Positions 1 to 11,203 of a DNA stretch of 64,000 nt are shown here, piece by piece. The first letter of the stretch is position 1, and every line of letters begins with the position of its first letter. Origin of the DNA: Psococerastis gibbosa (taxonomy: Eukaryota; Arthropoda; Insecta; Psocodea; Psocidae). The notes beneath the pieces are model-generated. The model had not been told where the DNA came from. It ran no database searches and was given only the letters and a program-made list of their open reading frames with translations. The position numbers were made by a program, and so were the translations under genes. The DNA is taken from the NCBI GenBank assembly GCA_963971405.1, contig OZ020486.1:7339419-7403418 (forward strand), given 5' to 3'.

Positions 1-312
1 CCCGCCAGTACTTGTTTCTCCGCCACTGTATTGAAGAAAATTAAAACAAAATACAAAAATTCGTGGCACAAGTCATGGAGTCGTGGCAACAGAGGGCTAG
101 AGGCAGATCTTGAGCATCTGCGCTCCATGTCTGCGGCAGACCAAATCTGCAGCTCCATGTTTTCTACTGCGATAGATAACTTACCAACCGGGTTGTACAA
201 CGCGCCCACACGATTAAAATTGTACAGCCAAGTTGGATCGGGTATTTCCAGCTTAACACTAAATTGACTTTAGGTTGAAGAGGTAACTTTCTTAGGACAT
301 TATATCTGAACT

Positions 313-383
313 GAATCCGGTGGGACTCGAATCCATTATCTGTGCTTTACCGGGGCATCATTTTACCACTACGCTACGGATTC
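313..383 (-). tRNA. tRNA-like sequence, probably a pseudogene or SINE head
   Basis: Read on the minus strand, this 71-base stretch has 7-bp complementary ends (GAATCCG with CGGATTC), an A-box-like TAGCGTAGTGG and a B-box-like GGATTCGAGTCC. The terminal complementarity extends to 11 bp. The T stem has mismatches, and I cannot fold a normal anticodon stem or find a conserved U33, so a working tRNA is unlikely. It lies just downstream, on the transcribed strand, of the last Hippo exon in the window, so it is probably intronic. Confidence 0.35.
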
Positions 384-438
384 AGTTTTGATTCTCGATG
401 CTCCAATAAAATTAAGCTAATATGTACTATCAACATAC

Positions 439-3400
439 AGTCAATTGTCCAGCCACACCGAAATCAGCAAGTTTGGCATGACCCTCTGAGTTGAGCAGAA
501 TGTTTCCGGCTTTAATATCTCGATGGATTTTTCTGCGCAAATGTAGATATTCTAAGCCTTTCAATGTGTCGCAGAGAATGGTAGCGATTTCGTCTTCAGA
601 TAGGGTTTTCTTTCGCAGACGAATAATATCTAATACTGAACCAGCACCGCAGTACTCCATCACAATCTTCAAAACAAAAACAAACAAATAATGTAAGCGG
701 AAAAGTAGCTCGAAAAACTTCAAGAAATCACAACAGCAACAAGAGACTATTTTAAGACATAATCGGAGGGGTGGGGGAAGCTTTACAGATGTAAAAATCA
801 AATATTACATGAAATATCAGAATCAACAGAAGAAATTTTTCTTAGCAATTTGATATACGATTATGCACCACTTTCCAACACAGATTGGCCACAATTATCG
901 AATTTGACTTGTACAAAAAACAATTGGTGTAGTATTCCCGAGGGAGGAGTTCAAGTGGCTGTGGCCAATGGCCAATGGTGTTAGTGAAGGCTACATGTTA
1001 TATTTCGAAATGTTGATGAGCATTTCTCCTAATTTAACGGATATTTCTGACGGTTCTACCATCGACATTTCCTGTGCAAATCGATTCTTGTAATAAACGC
1101 GTAGTGAGGTCCTCCGGTTTACTCTTAAGGATTCGCTACCTTCGAAAAAAGGCCCAATCATTTTCAAGACACATAAAATACAGTGCAGCCGCGGCGTCGT
1201 CTAAGTACGAACACCAGCGTATTGCTGCCATCAACACATACAGGCAGGAAAACATAAACTAAGGTCTTCAAATTTTTCGTTGTATTTCAAAAGCTTGTTC
1301 TTTATCCCTCTTAGTGAGTATGAAGCTCAGGCATAGACATGATTGTATCCCTTTTCGAAGATCCGTTCCAAATGATTTTTTTGTTGCTCTGGGGTTTCCA
1401 ATTGATAGGCTATTCTCCCCCGTAGCCTCGTCTTAGCTAGTTTAGAGTCTTTTTCTATTCTGTGAACGTAGCAGGACCATTGCAGTTCAAATTTTTCAAT
1501 TGTTCAATTTCAATCAACAAAGAAGAGGAATAAGATGCTGGCACAAAGAAAGAAAATTGTTACAAACCAACAGCTTACAGGAAATGGAAATGGCAGAATA
1601 TATATATCCGAAAACATGAGTCCTTACTACAGAGATTTGGCCTGGAAAGCACGTGTCAAAGCAAAGCAAATGAACTATAAATTTGTATGGTTTCAAAACA
1701 ACAAAGTGCTCGTGAGAAAAGACGAAAATACTAAAGATACGATTGTCATAGAAAACGAAAAACACTTAGACAAATTAGTGTAAACGTCAGATTGGCCTAA
1801 TACAAATACAAATGGACGGACATTACGTGCAACATAACGGAAATACCCATTTTAAGACTTACGAAACGTACGAAACATGGCTAACTGACAAACAGTCAAA
1901 CATAGGACTCGAAATAATATGTTTAAACATTCGATCAATTCATAAGAACTGGAACGAACTAAATGTCATACTGAAGGGAAAAGAAGGGTACACATTTGAT
2001 ATACTAGTACTAACAGAAACAAATACAATAACAGAGAACATGAGTCTATATACATTAGATGGATACGAACAACATTTTTACAACCGAAAAAACAGAAGAG
2101 GGGGAGGAATTTTAATATATAGTAAAAATACACTAACAGTACAATGCATAGATACAGAAGAAAGACAAACTTACGAGCAAATACACATAAAATTACTAAA
2201 TAAAACAAAAATTATAGACATTATAAGCATATACAGACCACCAAACACTGACAAAAATAACTTCATAATAGAATTGGAAACACAAATAAGAACAAATATT
2301 AACAATAAAATGCCTATGCTGGTTTTAGGAGATTTCAACATAGATATGAAATCTAAAAATATTTATAAAACAAGACTCGCAAATATGACATGTAACTACG
2401 GACTAATACAAGAAATTAAAGATTATACTAGAGAAGAAGTAAGAAACGAAAAACTAACGCAATCTTGCATTGACCTAATGTACACTAGAGGGAATGAAGC
2501 AAAAAACAGAAGTGGAGTTATAAAACATAAAATCTCTGACCATTACATGATAGTGATTAATTTTAAAATAGAGAAGAACCAAATAAATCAACTAAATAAT
2601 AAAACTATAAACAAAATAGACGAATCAAAAATGACACGATTACTTAACGAAATAAAATGGAAGGATGCAATGAATCTAGATAATGCAGATTCTATTTATA
2701 ATACAATAAGAGACAATATTACCAGTATACAAACACAATGTACAACGTCAATAAAGATTAAAAAAAACAGACCTAATAAAGACTGGATAACGGAAGAAAT
2801 AAAAATTGGAATAATAAAGCGGGACTTACTATTCAGAAAGCATAAACATAATCCAAAAAATCCTGCGTATAGGCAAGAATACAATAGATATAGAAATAAA
2901 CTGAACAAATATATAAAAAACGCAAAAAACAATTACTATAAAATCAAATTTAAAACACACCAAGGAAACATGAGAGAAACTTGGAATTTGGTTAGCAAAA
3001 TACTGGGAAGAACAGTAAATAATATAGACACAATCATTGAAAAACATTTAGGACAAAAATACTCAGATGATACGATTGTAAATCAATTCGCAAAATCATA
3101 CCTTGAAAATGTTTATAAAATTAAACACGACTGTGATATAATAACAAATACTACAGTATTGAATTACACATGCGACAGACAAATGTACTTACCTAAAGTC
3201 CAACCAACGGTTATACAAGAAATAATTGATAGACTAAAAACAAACAAATCACCCGGACTAGACGGAATAAGAATAAATGATATAAAAACAATAAAAAGAA
3301 ACATCAGCCCGGTCATAGCTCACCTAATAAACGTATCAATACAAACAGAACACATTCCACAAATGCTAAAAATTGCCATACATAGACCGATTCACAAGAC

Positions 3401-4263
3401 AGGAACTTACTTAGACTACAATAACTACAGACAAATAGCCAACTTAACAGCCATAGACAAAATAATAGAAACTTACATAGCTGATAGACTAAGAAAATAG
3501 CTCACTGACCATGAAATAATCACCAAACATCAATATGGATTCCAAAAAGGCAGAAGCACAGAAACACTTCTAACAGAATTTTCAGATCTCATAAATAACC
3601 GTCTAAACAAACAAGAACATGTACTAGTAACATTTATAGACTACTCCAAGGCATTTGACTTACTTGATTGTAAAATAATGATACAACAGCTAAAAAAAAT
3701 AGGGATTGAGGGAAAACTCCTAAAATGGTTCCAAAATTTCATGACAAACAGAAAATACATAGTTAAATATAAAAATAAAATCAGTAGTGAACAAATCACG
3801 ACAACAGCCATTGCACAAGGGTCAGTCCTTGCACCTTTGTTGTACTTAATATATACAAACAATTTACCTGATGGACTAACTACGGACAAATCAACAGTAT
3901 TTATGTTTGCGGATGATACAGCAATAGTAGTATATGAGAAAAACTTAGGCAACGCAGTACAAATTATGAAAGAAAAATTCGAACTACTACAAAAATACTC
4001 ACACGACCACAAACTTACGATAAACGGTAAAAAAACTAAACTAATGCATATCAGATCACCACAATATAAAACTGAACTAATGAGGGTTATAAAACACGAT
4101 AACAAATGTCTACATGAAAATAAACAAACATATGAATGCGAATGCACAGAAATACTTGAAACAGTAGATGAATACAGATACCTGGGAATAACAATTGACT
4201 ACAGATTCAAATTTGACATACATATCAATAATGTAAATAAACGACTCAGATCATGTTTATACG

Positions 4264-4305
<42 letters not shown>

Positions 4306-6249
4306 TATAAAGCGCCAGACCCGTGTGGGTAAACGCGCTTTCTGGTTTGTAGTTGCCGGTGTTGTTGTCTGTGTTGTGTGTGTATGGTATTAGTTGGTGG
4401 TGTGTGGCAAACTGCGATCAGGAGGGCACTGGACAACGGGTTGCCCAGTGACCGTCTAAGGGCAGTTTGCCAATGCTTGTATTAAAGTAGTGTGTTGTTT
4501 GTTAGATGAGGCTTGCTACGCTTTTTACCATATCCAATTTTATTTAAACTATGATACAATGATAGTGATTTATAAAGCACTAGTAGAATCTCTTATACGA
4601 TATGGAATACAAGCATATGGAAACACAACACCATCACAAATACAGAACATTGAAAATATACAATATAGAATACTGAAGATTATAAAAAACTCAGATAAAA
4701 CAAATAAATATAACAAATTGAGCAAAAAAGACCTATTCAATAAATATAACGTACTAACAGTGACGGCTCTTTTCAAATACATTACCATCATTAAGTACTT
4801 TTATAAAACAGAATACAAACAACCAGTAACACATGACATAGAAACAAGATCTATAACCGAATCAAGACTGCTCACACCCACCATAACGAACAACTACGGA
4901 AGACAGACATTAAAATACATGATACCTCACATTTTCAATGATATACCAAATACAATAAAAGATCTGAAAAAATACAGGGAAATAAAACAACAAGTAAAGT
5001 CATGGCTCCATAGTAAAATCGAATAAATTTTTAATTAAAATTAAAATAACAGAATACTAGACATGGCCTACAGACGTCTCAAAAAGGTACAAGTACATAT
5101 AGTGAAGAACTTGCAGACAGACCCATTGGTCTTGCAAGACTTCAGACATCCTGACAAAAACATTAAATAAATAGAAAAAAAAAAAAATATTTAAAAAAAA
5201 ACACATTGTATGCACAAAGTTGAATTTATCATGAAATATCGATAATAAGAGTCTTAAATGAGAGTATGAGAAGTAGAAGAAAGGGCGTTCTACATTTTGA
5301 TACGTATTATAATGTAGCCAACAATTACACCAATATACAATAATACAAGGCTGGGTTAGGTCCACGCCTGCATCGAAATGTAGTGAAGCACTTTTTTGTA
5401 CTTTCCTTTAAGACTCTAAGATTGTTATTTCCTAGAAGTTCGATTTAGTACAAAAAACTAGTAGTAAATGTTATATAGGCTACCTAGTATGTGCACTAGT
5501 GACGATCCTAGGTGACTATTAGCCAACAGCAACAAAAGAAGATAAGCGAAGAAAGTAGAGTTTTGTATTGTATTGTATTGTCGAGTGTACAACTTCAGCT
5601 GTAGTACAGCGGGAGCAGTCATTTATTCGAGACGTTAGGACCAAGAGGTTGTTCAAATTAGCCTTTGGCCACCAAGCAACAACACAACAACAACAACAAG
5701 GCCACTTACCCAAAGATCTGTATTCTTGAAGTAACTTCCATAATATTTAACGACATAAGGGGAATCACACTGCTGCATAATGGAAATTTCCTTAATAATT
5801 TCTTGTAGGTCTGTATCCACAGGCACCTGTTTAATAGCCAATACTTGACCAGATTCTTTATGAAGCGCCTTGAACACACTGCCATAGCTTCCCTCGCCAA
5901 GCTTACAGATAATGTCAAAAACCTCTTCCGGTTGCCGGGTCAAACTTTCTTCAGATAGCTTTGTTAGCTCACTGAAAAGTATAAGTTTTACTGAAACCTT
6001 GAACCACATTACTAACAGCGTGCATTGATATTAGAAAACTTGCACATTAAGGACCTGTACACGCAATAATTCAGGATTTCCTTTATAACTTATCATTGTT
6101 AGCTATAATAGAGGCAATTCAAGACGTCTTAAATATTTTATACACCCCCCGGATCTAAGTTTTTATGCGCGCAGCATATAATTCCTTAGGTTTGATTTCA
6201 ACATATGTATTAGAATCGCATGCCTAAAGTCATACCTTTTTGACGACAT
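439..6249 (-). CDS. hpo: Hippo (MST1/2-type) Ste20 serine/threonine kinase, 5' part of gene
   Basis: Three coding exons are visible: 6236-6249 (ATGTCGTCAAAAAG, then donor GTATGA), 5710-5971 and 439-666. Phases agree throughout and encode 168 residues. The rest lies beyond the left edge. The protein starts [15 protein letters not shown]. It carries the glycine loop GEGSYGSV (residues 30-37), the VLAIK lysine (about K52), the catalytic loop HRDIKAGN (140-147) and DFG (160-162). Hippo kinases phosphorylate Warts/LATS with Salvador and Mats to restrain growth through Yorkie. Residues such as EYCGAGSV and [17 protein letters not shown] are diagnostic for MST/Hippo rather than other Ste20 kinases. 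The exon after GQLT is missing here, as are the activation loop, the C-lobe and the SARAH domain. The intron 667-5709 contains an antisense LINE. Confidence 0.9.
1535..1783 (+). CDS. LINE ORF1 C-terminal fragment
   Basis: An 82-codon open frame with the motif [21 protein letters not shown], followed by a segment of the form [15 protein letters not shown]. That pattern is typical of the C-terminal domain of insect LINE ORF1 products (the FP25K-like region). The frame stays open for several codons upstream of the ATG, so the true N-terminus (coiled coil or zinc knuckles) is absent. The stop lies 28 bases before the ORF2 ATG, the usual tight ORF1/ORF2 spacing. Function in intact elements is nucleic-acid binding in the retrotransposition particle. 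Confidence 0.7.
   Translation: MLAQRKKIVTNQQLTGNGNGRIYISENMSPYYRDLAWKARVKAKQMNYKFVWFQNNKVLVRKDENTKDTIVIENEKHLDKLV
1812..5026 (+). pseudogene. LINE ORF2: AP-endonuclease and reverse transcriptase, interrupted
   Basis: The N-terminal 240 residues form an APE-type endonuclease: ICLNIRS, LTETN, GDFNID, then ISDHYMI near the end of the domain. The reverse transcriptase follows, with NKSPGLDGI, the fingers and palm (FIDYSKAFD), [11 protein letters not shown] and the catalytic FADDTAIV. There is a TAG at 3498-3500 within the RT, after which the same frame continues ([15 protein letters not shown]). The frame is then cut at about 4264 by a retroposon. The C-terminal part resumes at about 4520 and ends at 5026. 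It could have been active before these two lesions. It lies antisense to hpo. Confidence 0.88.
4270..4516 (-). mobile_element. SINE-like poly(A) retroposon inserted in the LINE
   Basis: On the minus strand this is a ~205-base non-coding sequence ending in a poly(A) tail, which appears as the T run from 4270 on the plus strand. It is flanked by the 10-bp direct repeat TACGCTTTTT (4260-4269 and 4517-4526), a classic target-site duplication of LINE-driven insertion. Removing it rejoins the LINE coding sequence. I see no clear tRNA promoter boxes, so the parent RNA is unknown. Confidence 0.82.
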
Positions 6250-7235
6250 TTTCAAGAAGCTTTCAGAGCACTTGGAACCAAGTAAACTTAAAAATAAAAT
6301 AAAAAATCAGATATTATTTTATTCTGTATACATGGGCTCCATATTTGTACAACAAGATTGCCAACATAAGAACAAACTACAAAGTCACAGACAACACCTT
6401 AGCCAACATAAATTTAAAAATGTGGCGCCACATATTATTATTTATAATAGGACTGTGATGCTAGGAACAGCTTTTTATATTCGTAGCGTAGGATTCATAA
6501 TAAATAGAACACAAATTCATTATTTTAATACCAAATAAAAAAGCTGTCATCGTCGCTAAATTAACAAAAACTTGCTTATCCTATTTAAGTATGGGCCTAG
6601 GATAGAATTATTGAAAAAGAAGCGGTTAATCCACGATCTATATTAGTTATTTGTCTATGGGTTAATGGTTAATCGCAGATTCCAGTGAAGACTTGGTTCG
6701 TTGGTTACTATACGTCTTCTTTTATGCCAAAAATACATTATAATCTTATTGTTCGCCAATTGTATTGCAATAAAGCCGTTTATTCATTCATTCCTCCCTC
6801 CTATTAGTTGAACGTTGAAAATGTTAATTATTTTGAAAACCCCTCCTGGCTCCTAATACCTTTCCTCATTTCTATTTTATGTGACAACCCTTCGTGTTCC
6901 CTAGTATATGTTCATCACGGAAACTCTTCCTAACATAGTAGGCTACGCATGGCCCTCAGTGTTCAATGAAACCTATGGTCCACTCATTGAACAATAAAGT
7001 TACTTTCAAGTTTCATCAGTGTTACCTGTCCCGCCCAATGGTTGCAAAATTGAACTACAGCGAACATCTGACGAATCGTAACACATTAATTAACAAAATA
7101 TCTGCCTTGTATCAGTCAGGGGCTGAGTCCATTGCAACCTCCATTAGTCGATTTTCGTTTACTGCTTGTAATCTACGCCCACATTATTATTAAAATTATT
7201 GTACTTAATTATCATCGTAGTATTTGCCTGTTTAA
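6250..7235. other. Intergenic, hpo 5' side
   Basis: This stretch is upstream of the hpo ATG on the minus strand and probably contains its promoter and 5' UTR. No TATA box or other clear core element stands out. AT-rich, no coding ORF I trust. Confidence 0.4.
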
Positions 7236-7494
7236 CGCGGGTATTCCACCGGCGATATTACTTCATATTTGATTTTGTCATTGACGTTTGTTTCGTTTTA
7301 AATAAATATTATTGTTGTATTTTATTATTATTATTGTATGTTTTAAATAGACTATAATGTAGATACGTAACTTATCTATTATGACTTAATTTAAAATAGA
7401 TAAGTTAAGTATCTACATAATAGTCTCCTGAAAACAAAACGAACGTCAATGACAAAATCAAATATGAAGTAAAACCGCCGGTGGAATAGCCGCC
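7236..7494. mobile_element. Hairpin MITE (GGCG..ATTCCACC family), TSD TAA
   Basis: Near-palindromic 259-bp element. The left end reads CGCGGGTATTCCACCGGCG; the right end, reverse-complemented, reads GGCGGCTATTCCACCGGCG. Both halves continue with similar sequence through TTTGATTTTGTCATTGACGTT and a central AGTATCTACATAATAGTCTCC motif. It is flanked by TAA on both sides. The 3-bp duplication and GG-starting ends suggest a PIF/Harbinger-like non-autonomous element, but no transposase is present. Confidence 0.85.
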
Positions 7495-7540
7495 TAATAG
7501 CTGTTAATTTGTAATTACAAGCAATGGCATGTACATGGCC

Positions 7541-8421
7541 TCAAGAGGACATGCTTCGTAGAAAATTAGCACCCCAAAATTTATTGACTTTTTAAATAAT
7601 TAACAAAACAAGTTATTTAAGATTTGGCTCATGCATGTTGTAGAAGGCTACTTCATGCATAATATATTAGGAAGTTTTAAATTATTGGCACCTTAGATCT
7701 TTCATAAAAACCATTTTTGTTTTGGGAAAAACTACAAAACCGAAAAGTTAGAACACACGATTATATGATGCACAAAAAATTGTCTTCTACAACTAAAATG
7801 AGCCAAATTTTTAATAACTAAGTTAATTAAATAAAAAAATGACAGTATATATCTTTGGGATGCCAATATTAAATTTAATTATAAATGAGCACCCCAAAAT
7901 TTGTTGTTTTTATTGACTTTTTATTTAATTAACAAAGCAAACCATTAAAAATTTGGTTCATGGAAGTTGTAGAAGACAACTTCATGCATCATTTAATTGA
8001 AATATTAAATTTTAGGTGCCTTAGTTTTTCCATTAGTACCAGAACAGACAAGACAGGACTAAAATTTCGCGTATTCTGGGATTTTTGGAAGAACTACGAA
8101 ACCGAAAAGTAAAAATACCCGATTATATGATGTACGAAATAGTTTTCTACAACTTACATGACCCAAATATTTAATGCCTTGATTAAATAATTTTTTTTTT
8201 TTTTAATAAAAAGATTAATCGCATGCGAACAATTTAATGAATGTATCAGATTGACCTCTTCAGTCGCCTCTGTAGGTTAGTACCCGTGTTGAGTCACGAC
8301 ACGTCTCCGATCGCATGGCGTGTACAGACTCGCATAAGTGCAAGCACGTTACCACCTGGCCATCGAAGTCGATATAATTTAATTTTGGGATGCCAATTTT
8401 CTACGTAGCATATCCTCTTGA
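7541..8421. mobile_element. Non-autonomous DNA transposon, TIR TCAAGAGGA, with internal repeat
   Basis: The ends form an inverted repeat of about 40 bp: TCAAGAGGACATGCTTCGTAG at left and, on the other strand, TCAAGAGGATATGCTACGTAG at right. Each is followed by AAAATTRGCAYCCCAAAATT. Inside, a block beginning GCACCCCAAAATTTRTTG is repeated (about 7569 and 7889) with the same following text about a third of a kb later. A related but diverged element is at 21431-21853. No coding capacity. Confidence 0.72.
8188..8378 (-). mobile_element. tRNA-derived SINE-like insertion
   Basis: On the minus strand the sequence starts with a tRNA-like stretch (GGCCAGGTGGTAACGTGCTTGC, an A-box-type segment) and ends in a poly(A) run (the T run near 8190). 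A similar, more degraded copy of the body, with the words TGCGAGTCT and AGGCGACTGAAGAGG, is at about 35165-35290. It lies inside the 7541-8421 transposon, so it inserted later. Confidence 0.55.
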
Positions 8422-8608
8422 AGCTATTTCCACAAGTGGAAAACTAGACGTTCAATACTATGGCTAACTAATGAACGACGTTTTTTAACAGACATAGACT
8501 ACTCAATTTGAAATTTTTAAATGTAATAAATATTTTTCTCTCGTGAAGGGTTCAGTGTACGTAAGGCTAAAAATTAAATTAAATACGCCATTTCCAAACC
8601 AATAGAAG

Positions 8609-8614
8609 TTTATT
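8609..8614 (-). terminator. Poly(A) signal overlapping the RpL19 stop
   Basis: On the minus strand the hexamer AATAAA overlaps the TAA stop codon of RpL19 (8610-8612), implying a very short 3' UTR, which is common in insect ribosomal protein genes. Confidence 0.7.
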
Positions 8615-11203
8615 TGCTCTTTGCAACCGCAGCCTCATCTTCACGCTGGAAAGATTGGAGCTGTTCTTGTTTCTTTTGCTGAATGCGCTCTTCACGTCGC
8701 TTCCTGGCCTGCTTGACCTTATTTCGGCGAGCCTCAGCCTGGTCACTCAGCATCTTGCTACGTGCTTTCTCAGCCTTCTTCTTATGGATGAATTCCATAA
8801 GTACACGCTTATTCTTAAAAACATTGCCCTTCGCCTTCATGTACAGCTGATGGTACAGATGTCTGTCTATTTTCTTAGCCTCGCGATATTTTTTTAATAG
8901 TCGTCGCAATACCCTCATACGATTTATCCATAAAGTCTGAAAAGAAGAGACAGTAATATTAATACAAGCATGCATTTTACTTATGAAGGGAGGTTGCGCA
9001 AAAGGACACAAGTCACAATCCAGGATATTTATTACATCTTACTCCAACGCATTCGCCTGTTTCATTGCGTTAATGGTAAGCTTGTCTCAGCTTGTCCATT
9101 ATCGCTTGTGGCCGGGGCAGGTTGACATCGAGAACGTATCCCAGTTTGCCAATGGCCAAAAATTCATACGGAAACAATACAAATAACGTCCGAAATACAT
9201 GGGGTCGTTCGCATTAGACAAGGGACCACCTATGGCCTACTATAAGTAGTCCTTAAAAAAATTACAAATTAGGGGACAGAACAATGCATTCTAGTGTACA
9301 ACATTTTTTATGTTTCGTAGTAAATCGTAAAAAATTAAGCGCAAAAAGCCGCAATGTCATCTTCTACCTGACTGGAACTTTTCATTATATACATATTTCA
9401 AATGAAATCTTTGCCATGAATAAGAACTAGATGTCCTCACTATGCGATACTGAAGTATGTCACTACTCATGATCGTCTAGGACCCAAGTACAATGGTCAT
9501 TTTAAGATGCCGCTATTGGTTAATTGTCTATAATATAACCTTTATTTTCATTATATACTGTGAATGATATGGGAGACCAAGGTCATCCCATTCACAATAT
9601 ACAAGAAATTGCGTCAAATTACAGTTTCAATGCGTAGGCATAAAGTTACAATTTCAGTTTAAGTAAAGTACAAATTCATCATCATACTTCGCGTGTCCAG
9701 GAGGGAGACACTTTTATCGATTTGTCCAAAATTGAGCAGCTTGTCCACAGCGCCACCGTCATTAATTAATACGGTCAATGATTATATGATAATGTCATTT
9801 ATGTAGGTGTTATTATTTGGTTTTATATACTAGGTACATTACTAAATGTATACGACTTTCCTTTAATGTAAGTGCAATCGATTTCTGTACTCACATCTCA
9901 CGAAGATAAAAATAGGATTATTCGCCTATATCTCAGTTAACAATGGCTAACCTGTTTTGAACTTGAATTTGTTGATGGTAAAATATATAATCTATTTATT
10001 GTAACTACAATACCTACGGTGAAAACCCTCCTTAACAATGACTTCTTTTGTAATAGTTACCTTTTGAGGCATACGAGCATTTGCAGTACCCTTTCTTTTA
10101 CCAAATCCGCAATGTCGACCTTTCCGACGGGCTTCAGTGTACTTGCGTACGCGGGCACGTGAGTGCACAGCTACGGGCTTCTTAATAATGAGACCATCCT
10201 TAATGAGCTTTCGGATGTTTTGCCTAGCATTCGTATTGGCAATTTCATTAGTTTCATTGGGATCCAACCACACTTTTTTCTTACCGCATCTCATCACTGA
10301 GGCTGCCAGCCTCTTCTGAAGCTTGAGCGAACTGAAAAAAAAGCAGAATTAATTAGGCCAAGGGTAAAGGTCCAGATAAACTACCCCAAATAAAATAACT
10401 AATTTTTTTTAGCAGCTTTTAGCCGATTTTTAAGTCGAATTTGTTTATTAGACGGTATAGACAATTATAGCTTATAAGAAATTTTAGGATAGGAACATGT
10501 CAGAGGCATGCAAATTGAACGACTCTTCTTAAAATTAAATAAAATTCTTATATATTTTTTCTTGCCGATGGGACCTATAACAGTGGGGGCAAAAATTATT
10601 CGTAAACCAACAAATTTTGAGTCTGGTATTTTGGCCCATTCCTTCTCCAAGGCTTTGAAGGTACGACCGCAAATTTTCTTTTTGAACATCGGGGTAAGGC
10701 GGGGTTTCCACTTATGTCAATCGTCAATGAAAATTATGAAATTGAAGGTTTAGCAGACATTAAAGACATACTAAAAATTCTGCTACCACGTCAAAACCAT
10801 ACCTATTTTTCGTTGCCGATTGACGTATGTGGAAACCCCGCCTAAGGGATAGCTTAACTAGCCCGTTACCGACAAATAACTTCGGATGGGTTGAGAGCCT
10901 GGCCTATATACAAACAATTGTCGGGGATTTGAGAAACCATAATGCATGAGAAATTCTATGTGAAAATTCCTTTGCAGCTGTGGTAACTATAATTTGTCTA
11001 TAGGCCAGATTGAAAAATTATTAGTGGAAAACAAAATATGTTTAACCCACACGTGGCTATACAATCACGATGTCCATAATCAAGCGCCGATTTAGTCTTT
11101 TAGGATCAGAATCTGTAGGAAATAATTTTCTATTTACTTCACACATTTCTAATTAAAAGCAATTTAGTTAATAAATTCACAATAAAAGAAATACTTACGT
11201 CAT
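8610..11203 (-). CDS. RpL19: 60S ribosomal protein L19 (eL19)
   Basis: Complete gene of three coding exons: 11199-11203 (ATGAC, then GTAAGT), 10061-10331 and 8610-8936. Together they give 200 codons plus stop with consistent phases. The protein starts [20 protein letters not shown]. It contains the conserved core [19 protein letters not shown] and [20 protein letters not shown], then a long basic C-terminal helix ([36 protein letters not shown]). This length matches fly L19. The protein is an rRNA-binding part of the large ribosomal subunit. The start codon is isolated on a 5-base coding segment, so a gene finder would easily miss it. The ORF in intron 1 is discussed separately. Confidence 0.95.
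9030..9240. repeat. Dispersed repeat, copy 1 (in RpL19 intron 2)
   Basis: This segment reappears at about 40100-40310, sharing GCTTGTCTCAGCTTGTCCATTATCGCTTGT-like text followed by AATTCATAC-GGAACAATACAAATAA and GACAAGGGACCA. A third, shorter piece is at about 40345-40415. No coding function recognised. Confidence 0.6.
10465..10689 (-). other. Unassigned 74-codon ORF in RpL19 intron 1
   Basis: An open frame on the same strand as RpL19, containing [18 protein letters not shown] followed by a hydrophobic stretch and [12 protein letters not shown]. Composition looks more protein-like than its AT-rich surroundings, but I do not recognise a family. Its ATG sits 6 bases from the flank of the MITE at 10698, so it may be a retrocopy or exon remnant cut by that insertion. 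It may also be chance. Confidence 0.25.
10698..10842. mobile_element. Hairpin MITE (GGCGGGGTTTCCAC), TSD TAA
   Basis: Compact 145-bp member of the GGCG..TTCCAC family in RpL19 intron 1. Ends are GGCGGGGTTTCCAC in perfect inverted orientation, flanked on each side by TAA (10695-10697 and 10843-10845). The inner part repeats the family core (TCAATGAAAATT, GACGTGGTAGCAGA in reverse) but the interior pairing is imperfect. Confidence 0.85.

Larger units (their letters stand above)
1505..5185 (+). mobile_element. Non-LTR retrotransposon (APE-type LINE), 5'-truncated
   Basis: The element sits antisense in the hpo intron. It holds the end of ORF1, then an endonuclease-reverse transcriptase ORF2 and a short A-rich 3' region that ends in an A run near 5180. 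It is A-rich on the plus strand, unlike its surroundings. ORF2 has an in-frame stop at 3498-3500 and is split by a retroposon at 4270-4516, so this copy is dead. ORF1 is open upstream of its first ATG, which shows the 5' end was lost. I cannot assign the clade. Confidence 0.88.

Noticed and set aside
31..267. Plus-strand ORF of 78 codons at the left edge
   Set aside because: Begins at TTG rather than ATG, has no recognisable domain, and lies in the presumed hpo intron on the other strand.
313..383. Functional tRNA gene
   Set aside because: Acceptor ends pair but the T stem and anticodon stem do not, and U33 cannot be placed; kept only as tRNA-like.
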